This document shows positions 38,501 to 50,500 of a DNA stretch of 64,000 nt, one piece after another. A program made the translations under genes and the position numbers. Where the stretch lies: assembly GCA_014843695.1 (NCBI GenBank), contig CM026387.1, forward strand, positions 75,156,243 to 75,220,242. Reading direction: 5' to 3'. This DNA comes from Archivesica marissinica (Eukaryota > Mollusca > Bivalvia > Venerida > Vesicomyidae). Position 1 is the stretch's first letter; each line of letters opens with the position of its first letter. The notes below the pieces were generated by a model. That model was not told the DNA's origin and did not search any database. It saw only the letters and a list, made by a program, of their open reading frames with translations.

Positions 38501-41500
38501 TAGTGCTTAGTCAAACACTGTGAATGTGGTTGCATGCTTAGGCCTAAATTAAAATAGTATTTGTTTGATCTTTACCGCCCGCCTCAGTATTTTCCCGCCG
38601 ACTCAAAAGTTTTTATTCCAATTTCAAAATAATAATTTTTTTTATTTTCCTTTGCGTTCCATATTTGTCAATTCGGTTCTTTTTCGCCCATTTCGGTTCT
38701 TTTTCGCCAATTGGAACCATTTACGATATCCGAATCATCGGAACGCTTTTGTGTGAACTGGCGACTATGCGTTTAATAAGCGTCTGTATAGTACAGTTTG
38801 TGATCGGAAAATGGGCTCAAGCTTGAGCATTATCATACACATTTGTATGTGTATTAAGGACCTCTCAATTGTTATAATAACATCTTTTATACATAACAGC
38901 AATAGTTTAACAGTATTTTAATATTGCAATATAAATTGTACAGAATTTATTAATAGAAAAAAGATCAGATGCTTATATGCACATTCTTCTCCTGCAAAAC
39001 GTATCACCAAATAAAGGTGTTATATACGAGTCTGCTAAAAATCATTAAAAAGTTATTTTTTAATCTCTGATAAAATAAAATAATTTACCTACCTACCTAC
39101 CCATGTCTGAAATGTTGGGTAGGTAAAGATCAAACAAACAATATTTTAATTTAGGCCTTACTGCTGGTCATAGTGCTTAGTCAAACACTGTGAATGTGGT
39201 CGCATGCTTACTGCTGGTCATAGTGCTTAGTCAAACACTGTGAATGTGGTCGCATGCTTACTGCTGGTCGTAGTGCTTAGTCAAACACTGTGAATGTGGT
39301 CGCATGCTTACTGCTGGTCGTAGTGCTTAGTCAAACACTGTGAATGTGGTCGCATGCTTACTGCTGGTCGTAGTGCTTAGTCAAACACTGTGAATGTGGT
39401 CGCATGCTTACTGCTGGTCGTAGTGCTTAGTCAAACACTGTGAATGTGGTCGCATGCTTACTGCTGGTCGTAGTGCTTAGTCAAACACTGTGAATGTGGT
39501 CGCATGCTTACTGCTGGTCGTAGTGCTTAGTCAAACACTGTGAATGTGGTCGCATGCTTACTGCTGGTCGTAGTGCTTAGTCAAACACTGTGAATGTGGT
39601 CGCATGCTTACTGCTGGTCGTAGTGCTTAGTCAAACACTGTGAATGTGGTCGCATGCTTACTGCTTGGTCGTAATGCTTACTGCTGGTCGTAGTGCTTAG
39701 TCAAACACTGTGAATGTGGTCATATGCTTACTGCTGGTCGTAGTGCTTAGTCAAACACTGTGAATGTGGTCATATGCTTACTGCTGGTCGTAATGCTTAC
39801 TGCTGGTCGTAGTGCTTAGTCAAACACTGTGAATATGGTCATATGCTTACTGCTGGTCGTAGTGCTTAGTCAAACACTGTGAATGTGGTCGTAGTGCTTA
39901 GTCAAACACTGTGAATTTAACGGCAATCATGTTCTGTATTTACTATGTTTATATTCTCAGAAATTCTACCTTTATTTTGTGCTCTATATTTTACTACCTT
40001 TATTTCGGTTCTCAATGAAGTTCTATGATCGATCACTCCATGTCTACTGGTCACAGAATGGTCCCAAGCACAGAATACACGCCATGCAAACTTGTACTCA
40101 TTACCGCGGTCATCAGATAATTTACTTCTGCGGTACCGAATTATCATTCTACAAGAAAATAACACAGCTTAAGACGGAAGTTATTTTTAAAACCATACGA
40201 ACCAACTATGCTCACACGAGTGCATCTTGCCTAATACAGCCAACCTCTAGAATCATGATATTGACTATTAGATAAGGAGGTGGTTGGCTGGTTGATAGGT
40301 GGCTGTTCCACATGTCTTAGATACATTAGTGTACTTTTACTAGTATTTAATTATTATTTACCAATAAATTTCCTTAGTAAAAGTCACTCCCCCCCCCCCC
40401 CCCCCCCAGAAGATGTTAAACATTAAAGCTTTTTGTTAGTTTATTCATAGATTGGTTTTAATCACGTATTTCACTTATTTCCAACATAATGTCAACCCTA
40501 CGTCAATTTGTTTCATGCAAGACTACGATATTGCCTATTGCATGAATGATATTGTATCAGCCCTATGAAATGGTGACAACATACAGGAAACATAGATGTT
40601 AATTGGTTGAGAGATTGCGTGACGTAACTTGCAACATCATTTCTCGAAATAATGTATTCACCCAGACATTTCTCGCAATAATTTATTCTATTCCCCCAGA
40701 CATTTCTCGCAATAATTTATTCTATTCCCCCAGACATTCCTCGACATAATTTATTTTATTCCCCCAGACATTTCTCGCAATAATTTATTCTATTCCCCCA
40801 GACATTTCTCGCAATAATTTATTCTATTCCCCAGACATTTCTCGACATAATTTATTCTATTCCCCCAGACATTTCTCTAAATAATTTATTCTATTCCCCA
40901 GACATTTCTCTAAATAATTTATTCTATTCCCCCAGACATTTCTCGCAATAATTTATTCTATTCCCCCAGACATTTCTCGCAATAATTTATTCTATTCCCC
41001 CAGACATTTCTCTAAATAATTTATTCTATTCCCCCAGACATTTCTCTAAATAATTTATTCTATTCCCCCAGACATTTCTCGCAATAATTTATTCTATTCC
41101 CCCAGACATTTCTCTAAATAATTTATTCTATTCCCCCAGACATTTCTCGCAATAATTTATTCTATTCCCCCAGACATTTCTCGACATAATTTATTCTATT
41201 CCCCCAGACATTTCTCTAAATAATTTATTCTATTCCCCAGACATTTCTCTAAATAATTTATTCTATTCCCCCAGACATTTCTCGCAATAATTTATTCTAT
41301 TCCCCCAGACATTTCTCGACATAATTTATTCTATTCCCCCAGACATTTCTCGCAATAATTTATTCTATTCCCCCAGACATTTCTCTAAATAATTTATTCT
41401 ATTCCCCCAGACATTTCTCTAAATAATTTATTCTATTCCCCCAGACATTTCTCGCAATAATTTATTCTATTCCCCCAGACATTTCTCTAAATAATTTATT

Positions 41501-44500
41501 CTATTCCCCCAGACATTTCTCGCAATAATTTATTCTATTCCCCCAGACATTTCTCGACATAATTTATTCTATTCCCCCAGACATTTCTCTAAATAATTTA
41601 TTCTATTCCCCAGACATTTCTCTAAATAATTTATTCTATTCCCCCAGACATTTCTCTAAATAATTTATTCTATTCCCCCAGACATTTCTCGCAATAATTT
41701 ATTCTATTCCCCCAGACATTTCTCGCAATAATTTATTCTATTCCCCCAGACATTTCTCGCAATAATTTATTCTATTCCCCCAGACATTTCTCGCAATAAT
41801 TTATTCTATTCCCCCAGACATTTCTCGAAATATCGTATTACCCCAAGTAATTTTTGTCACAAAATGTTATTTTCTGTCGGTATGCCACATATATACATGT
41901 ACCAACACTAAATAACTTCTTAAAGAACATTATTTATTTCTTTTATACAAATTCTTACAACTTAAATCTCCGTGGTCGAGTGGTTAAGGTCGCTGACTTG
42001 TATACCACTGTAACCTATCATCACTGATGGTCACGGGTTCGAGCCCCGCTCAGTTCGTGTCTCATTTATATGAAAAAGTTGGCAGTTTCTTACGGAGGTT
42101 GGTGCACCCAAGTACTGGTTAACCGCTGGAGCCTGCCCAGGAAAGGTGTTGTTAAGTAAACTGCCCGCCGGCGATATAGCCCGAAATGGTGCTGATGCAG
42201 GCGTAAAACCCGAAATATAACATATCATTCCTGATGGAATCCATCGCCACGATGGAAAGAGAAGAGGCAATTTAAATGCCTTGCTTAATGGCACAATCGT
42301 AACGGCTCCAGTTTGGCTCGAACTTCAGGCCTTTCGCACCTGAAGCGAATGTGCTACCACTGCGCTATCACGACTTCCACTAAAAAATAACTGAAATAAA
42401 GAAATTATTAATGACAGATCTGAAGAAGGTGTCAGGTGCACTAAATAGTTCAACTTTTCGACAAGACAAAAAGTTTACAAAATTTGTTTACATGGTTATA
42501 ATGTAGATAAAACAGACGAGGTTAGCAGCCAGCCAGCTGAGGAAGTAAGCTAGCGGGAGGTTGTACGCCAGACCCATATCGTCCTTGTACAATCCATAAA
42601 ACATGATGCTGTTTGACAACTCTCCCTGCAATATAAATGATGGTGCAATGACTGGCAACCTGACGAACCTCTAAAACTGGAACAATATCCAACTTAATTA
42701 AGTTTAATACTTCTGTATTGCGTTTGAAATATCGGATATAGCGCAGTGGGTAGTACTTGTACGCTAGATTGGACATGTGGGTTTTCTATGATTTCCTCCC
42801 ACATGAATGACCACATGCTTCCATCCATGACAATGACAACATTTAATATGTTGTTTGAGCTTGTTTCACAATCATTGTAATATAAATTAAGTTTATACTT
42901 TGTACCAACGTATATAGTGTCCTTTGAAAGTTCTTTGTATTTTCATAATCTTTTCTGTCATAACATTGTTGAAAAGCACGAATACTGTTATCAAATGAAA
43001 TAATGGAAAACATATACCGTTCTAGAGATTTACCACCCCAGTGTGTTCATACCATCTTCAACCTATTTTATGAACCTCCGAACAACTTTGTAGATCACCC
43101 TCGGTATATAACCAAGAGCAGTCAGTCATGCCCTCCATATATCTCGCCCTATTCCATAGTCTTCCATAGTCTCGTTATCACTTCACCATGTACATTTTAT
43201 ATTGTGCACGAATGTTATTATACACTAAAGATTTATATTTATCTGTCCAGGTTTCAAATTTATTGGCATAATCAGCAACAGTTGGCCATAAACAAGTAAC
43301 ATATAAACAAGTAGTTGAAGCATATATCTTTATTGAGGTATCATCTATGTACATGCTAGATTTACAACATATTATACACCATATAACAGTATAGACATAC
43401 ATTATAATATTACAATCACACGATACATATATATTTATACAGTTTATATATATGGCTGTCCGATTAGCGCAGTGGTTAGCGCCTTCGCTTCTCACCAATG
43501 CGACCCGGGTTCGATCCTCGGACCGGGAAGCACGTGAGATGGTACGATGGTCGCCAGATCGGACAGGTGAGTTATCTCCGGGTACTCCGGTTTCCTCCCA
43601 AACGAATGACCACATTTATGCTTTCATCCGCGCCAACGAGAGTGATTAATATTAGTTGTTAGAACTTGCTTCGCAATCGTAAAATAAATAAAGTTTAAAC
43701 TATACACCATTACTTACAAAATGTCCACCATATTTCACATCTGTCTGCAGATTGCCCGCAATGATCTACGATAGATATGGAAACTGAACATGAGATCTGA
43801 ACATGTGTGTTTTACATTTATTTATCGTCGCTACCGGTTGCCCATATGAGCGACACCTCCTGAAGAGTTAGTCATTTTAGATTTTGGAGGATAGTGCATG
43901 ATACAGACAGAGACCCATTCCAGAGTCTCCTCTGGTTCTTTTACGTGCACAGTGTAAAGCACCGACACGAGACCTCGGTTTAACGTCCCATCTGAAAAAC
44001 TGTTAATTTTATTAGGGTCAGACGGGGGATCAAACCTGCGATCCCTGGATTACCAGTCCAGCGTGTTACCACTGGACTACAGATCCGTCTGTTCTGAACA
44101 TGTCATCAATTAAAAGCCTTATATGCAAATAGCAATATTGAGTATGACCTCACTGGCTTCCAAAGATTCAATGTGTGTACAGTACATCCAAACAGCACAG
44201 GTTACAAAGTGAAGTCCCAAAATTAATACCGTTTCAGCAAGCGTTTCATAGCAAATATAGCAGTTTATATTTATGCTGGAGTAGCTAGTTTTTGTGGAAG
44301 AGTTGTAGAGATATGTTAATAGAACATTTAACACGTAGTGGCAATACAACTTGTAGAGTTGTAGAGATATGTTAATAGAACATTTAACACGTAGTGGCAA
44401 TACAACTTGTAGAGTTGTAGAGATATGTTAATAGAACATTTAACACGTAGAGGCAATACAACTTGTAGAGTTGTAGAGATATGTTAATAGAACATTTAAC

Positions 44501-47500
44501 ACGTAGTGGCAATACAACTTGTAGAGTTGTAGAGATATGTTAATAGAACATTTAACACGTAGTGGCAATACAACTTGTAGAGTTGTAGAGATATGTTAAT
44601 AGAACATTTAACACGTAGAGGCAATACAACTTGTAGAGTTGTAGAGATATGTTAATAGAACATTTAACACGTAGAGGCAATACAACTTGTAGAGTTGTAG
44701 AGATATGTTAATAGAACATTTAACACGTAGAGGCAATACAACTTGTAGAGTTGTAGAGATATGTTAATAGAACATTTAACACGTAGAGGCAATACAACTT
44801 GTAGAGTTGTAGAGATATGTTAATAGAACATTTAACACGTAGAGGCAATACAACTTGTAGAGTTGTAGAGATATGTTAATAGAACATTTAACACGTAGAG
44901 GCAATACAACTTGTAGAGTTGTAGAGATATGTTAATAGAACATTTAACACGTAGAGGCAATACAACTTGTAGAGTTGTAGAGATATGTTAATAGAACATT
45001 TAACACGTAGAGGCAATACAACTTGTAGAGTTGTAGAGATATGTTAATAGAACATTTAACACGTAGAGGCAATACAACTTGTAGAGTTGTAGAGATATGT
45101 TAATAGAACATTTAACACGTAGAGGCAATACAACTTGTAGAGTTGTAGAGATATGTTAATAGAACATTTAACACGTAGAGGCAATACAACTTGTAGAGTT
45201 GTAGAGATATGTTAATAGAACATTTAACACGTAGAGGCAATACAACTTGTAGAGTTGTAGAGATATGTTAATAGAACATTTAACACGTAGAGGCAATACA
45301 ACTTGTAGAGTTGTAGAGATATGTTAATAGAACATTTAACACGTAGAGGCAATACAACTTGTAGAGTTGTAGAGATATGTTAATAGAACATTTAACACGT
45401 AGAGGCAATACAACTTGTAGAGTTGTAGAGATATGTTAATAGAACATTTAACACGTAGTGGCAATACAACTTGTAGAGTTGTAGAGATATGTTAATAGAA
45501 CATTTAACACATAGTGGCAATACAACTTGTAGAGTTGTAGAGATATGTTAATAGAACATTTAACACGTAGTGGCAATACAACTTGTAGAGTTGTAGAGAT
45601 ATGTTAATAGAACATTTAACACGTAGTGGCAATACAACTTGTAGAGTTGTAGAGATATGTTAATAGAACATTTAACACGTAGTGGCAATACAACTTGTAG
45701 AGTTGTAGAGATATGTTAATAGAACATTTAACACGTAGTGGCAATACAACTTGTAGAGTTGTAGAGATATGTTAATAGAACATTTAACACGTAGTGGCAA
45801 TACAACTTGTAGAGTTGTAGAGATATGTTAATAGAACATTTAACACGTAGAGGCAATACAACTTGTAGAGTTGTAGAGATATGTTAATAGAACATTTAAC
45901 ACGTAGAGGCAATACAACTTGTAGAGATATGTTAATAGAACATTTAACACGTAGAGGCAATACAACTTGTAGAGTTGTAGAGATATGTTAATAGAACATT
46001 TAACACATAGTGGCAATACAACTTGTAGAGTTGTAGAGATATGTTAATAGAACATTTAACACGTAGAGGCAATACAACTTGTAGAGTTGTAGAGATATGT
46101 TAATAGAACATTTAACACGTAGAGGCAATACAACTTGTAGAGTTGTAGAGATATGTTAATAGAACATTTAACACGTAGTGGCAATACAACTTGTAGAGTT
46201 GTAGAGATATGTTAATAGAACATTTAACACATAGTGGCAATACAACTTGTAGAGTTGTAGAGATATGTTAATAGAACATTTAACACGTAGTGGCAATACA
46301 ACTTGTAGAGTTGTAGAGATATGTTAATAGAACATTTAACACGTAGTGGCAATACAACTTGTAGAGTTGTAGAGATATGTTAATAGAACATTTAACACGT
46401 AGTGGCAATACAACTTGTATAATTATATATGATATAATATTCATGGAATTGTTTGCGAAATAATTGTCAATATATTTTGAAGCAAATGAGTTTGGCTGTC
46501 CGATTAGCGCAGTGGTTAGCACGCTCGCTTCTCACCAATGCGACCCGGGTTCGATCTTCGGACCGGGAAGTATGTGAGATGGTACGGTGGTCGCCAGATC
46601 GGACAGGTGGTTTTTCCCCGGGTACTCCGGTTTCCTCCCACACAAATGACCACATTTACGCTTTCATCCGCGCCAACGAGAGTGATTAATATAAGGTGAT
46701 AAAGCTTGTTTCGCAATCGTTGTAAAATAAATAAAGTTTAAACTTTTTTAAATGAGTTAGGCCACAAGTTTTAACACCATTAGTTAGGTCCCTCCCCAGA
46801 TCCGGTTAGTCGTGTATCCTCATTATACAAGTGTAAGGCAGTATACATCCAATGAGGGACCTCGCTTGTTTCTCTATTACCTCCCTTGGTAGATAAGGTC
46901 CATTTTATCCCTAAATGTATAGCTGTCCTTTTAGTTGGAATCCTTTGTTTTTACAGTTGTTCCCTAACCAGATGTCGCGTTATATGATAAATGTGATTTT
47001 ATCCAAATCATGTTAATTAATTGATAAACAAATTTACAGATTGTTTACCCATTGGATATACTGTATTGTATCTGTCGAGATATAGTAATATAATAATTAT
47101 AAAATGAAACAGTGGAAGAAAATAGATAGCATGCTGTGCAAAGGAAACAACGATAAAAACAGAGGAAACAATTAAGATGAGAGTATTCAGGGGCAATAAC
47201 TGACCGATGTCTCTCATTCTTTCACACATACCGTGGCCCAAAACAATCTGTTTGCTGGCATGGATACAGAACTGAACCTGGTAAGTCATGTAGTTATTTA
47301 TTCTCACAAGGCACACAGAACGGTTTCTGAGAGAATAAATTACTTTTTTGTTTTTTTAACGAAAATGTTACAATAGCTTCATGCATTACCTCGGGTATGA
47401 CGACAAACCCCAGCATCAGCAGCATCATCATTATGTTAATGTATAACAACGTCCTCACAAACTGGAAATATGAGGCTACATTGCTGCCAAAGTAAGCTGC

Positions 47501-47521
47501 AAATCGTCGTCGTCGTCATCG

Positions 47522-47560
<39 letters not shown>

Positions 47561-50500
47561 GAACAGTGTTTAAGGGAAATAGAAATAGGTGTGCTTTATA
47601 TAATTTGACACTGACAGTCCCAATAGTTACTATTTTCCACATCACTTGAATACTGATATGTAGATAGGTTATGTCAAGTGAGCAATATGATATACATGTA
47701 CAAATAGCTTGTTCTAGTGAGCAATATGATATACATGTACAAATAGCTTGTTCTAGTGAGCAATATGATATACATGTACAAATAGCTTGTTCTAGTGAGC
47801 AATATGATATACATGTACAAATAGCTTGTTCTAGTGAGCAATATGATATACATGTACAAATAGCTTGTTCTAGTGAGCAATATGATATACATGTACAAAT
47901 AGTTTGTTCTAGTGAGCAATATGATATACATGTACAAATAGTTTGTTCTAGTGAGCAATATGATATACATGTACAAATAGCTTGTTCTAGTGAGCAATAT
48001 GATATACATGTACAAATAGCTTGTTCTAGTGAGCAATATGATATACATGTACAAATAGCTTGTTCTAGTGAGCAATATGATATACATGTACAAATAGCTT
48101 GTTCTAGTGAGCAATATGATATACATGTACAAATAGCTTGTTCTAGTGAGCAATATGATATACATGTACAAATAGCTTGTTCTAGTGAGCAATATGATAT
48201 ACATGTACAAATAGCTTGTTCTAGTGAGCAATATGATATACATGTACAAATAGCTTGTTCTAGTGAGCAATATGATATACATGTACAAATAGTTTGTTCT
48301 AGTGAGCAATATGATATACATGTACAAATAGCTTGTTCTAGTGAGATGTACACATATGTATTTAAACCTAGTTGTCTGCATTACCGATATTCTTCTAGAT
48401 TGAAACTCTTCACATAAATAAACATAACGTTTTATGAGACTTTGAAACCTGTAATATCAGCCATGGAGACTCAAACGCATATCAACCGTGGAGACTCAAA
48501 TGCATAATACCAGTCATTGAGACTCAAACCCGTAATACCAGCCATGGAGACTCAAACTCGTACTCTGCCATGACAATTCTCATGTCACGAGATAGCATCC
48601 AGACAACTTACCAGTGATCCGTGTAATTGTGTCTTCCCATATATGGTAGGCTGTAAATACCTTGTCTGCATCGTCTCTCTGCAACACATGGTAACATATT
48701 CACATGTTGTAGTACAATACCGGGAGAGCAAACTACTAGTAATAATAAAACTAGTCTAAAACATGAAATTAACAAAGTGGAGAGAAATTCAATAAGCTTT
48801 TAACTTTCATTTCAATCCACTTGTATTTATTGTGCACATAATTATTTGTAGTAAATTATGTTATATAATGTCGAATAAATATGTTTAAACCAAATTAACA
48901 AATATTGCATTTGAAGCATCATGTACTCGCCCTAATACAATAAACTGTGCTTACTGTGAACAGGGTTCATTCTAGGTCAGAATTTTTTTTGGGAGAAGTG
49001 AGAAAGCGTGTGATCTCTTCCTTAAATGGTGTTCTTTAATATACTTCTGCAAAATAGGGTTAAAATGTACAATACAACCATTAAATACAACATTTGAATA
49101 GAAGGAGTGCTTTATAATGGGCCAGTGTATCTTACTAGACACAATTTTGTTTGAAAATCGTAAAAACCAAAACATATATTTTTTTTAGGGAGAAGTGGGG
49201 CACCCAGGGGGCGAAATCAGGGTCCCTAGGGCGACAATTTCGCCCACTAGAATGATCCTAGCTAATATACACTGGTATTGTTCATATTGACCCAAAATGT
49301 AACTATGTCAAATATTGACAACAATTTTCATTAATTATGCCTTATATAAAATAACTTACAGGTTTTTTTACATTATAATGTTTATGGGAATTATTGGGTT
49401 GTAAGCAGTTTCTGTACTGTCCCATACCTAGACCTCTGGTGACGTCTTGCTTGGAACACCCCAAAAATATAAATTTATTTCACAATAAAGAAAATTTGTT
49501 GTAACCGGTGGCAAATGGCGATACCTCAACACCATATATATATATATATTGTTTTATCATGGTATATGTAATACAGTCAAACTTACTAGAAAGACCATGT
49601 CTATTTAGAGATGTATATTTAGTGATTATATTGTATTAAGAGACCATTTTTTCAATTCATGCTTGTGTTGCTAAGGAACAAATCAGCTTGTATTTAGTGA
49701 CCAGTCCTGCTTAGAGACCGCTTTTTGCCTGTTCCCTTGGTGGTCTGGTAATGCAAGTTTGACTGTATATAAGAGGTTGGTTTACCCTGTGTACTGTTTG
49801 CCTGTTCCCTTGGTGGTCTGGTAATGCAAGTTTGACTGTATATAAGAAGTTGGTTTACCCTGTGTACTGTTTGGTTTTTCCAATGGTGGTCTGGTAATGC
49901 AGGTTTGACTGTATATATAAGAGGTTGATTTACCCTGTGTACTGTTTGGTTTTTCCAATGGTGGTCTGGTAATGCAAGTTTGACTGTATATAAGAGGTTG
50001 ATTTACCCTGTGTACTGTTTGGTTTTTCCAATGGTGGTCTGGTAATGCAGGTTTGACTATATATAAGAGGTTGATTTACCCTGTGTACTGTTTGGTTGTT
50101 CCCTTGGTGGTCTGGTAATGCAAGTTTGACTGTATATAAGAGGTTGATTAACCTGTGTACTGTTTGGTTGTTCCCTTGGTGGTCTGGTAATGCAAGTTTG
50201 ACTGTATATAAGAGGTTGATTTACCCTGTGTACTGTTTGGTTGTTCCCTTGGTGGTCTGGTAATGCAAGTTTGACTGTATATAAGAGGTTGATTTACCCT
50301 GTGTACTGTTTGGTTGTTCCCTTGGTGGTCTGGTAATGCAAGTTTGACTGTATATAAGAGGTTGATTTACCCTGTGTACTGTTTGGTTGTTCCCTTGGTG
50401 GTCTGGTAATGCAAGTTTGACTGTATATAAGAGGTTGATTTACCCTGTGTACTGTTTGGTTGTTCCCTTGGTGGTCTGGTAATGCAAGTTTGACTGTATA

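Noticed and set aside
47436..48417. ORFs of 235-305 codons, Cys-rich
   Set aside because: Translation of the 39-bp satellite and the CAT microsatellite.
49426..49460. Possible TMC exon reading KTSPE
   Set aside because: Needs a poor donor or runs into TAG. The exon at 51257-51323 fills this place in phase with better sites.
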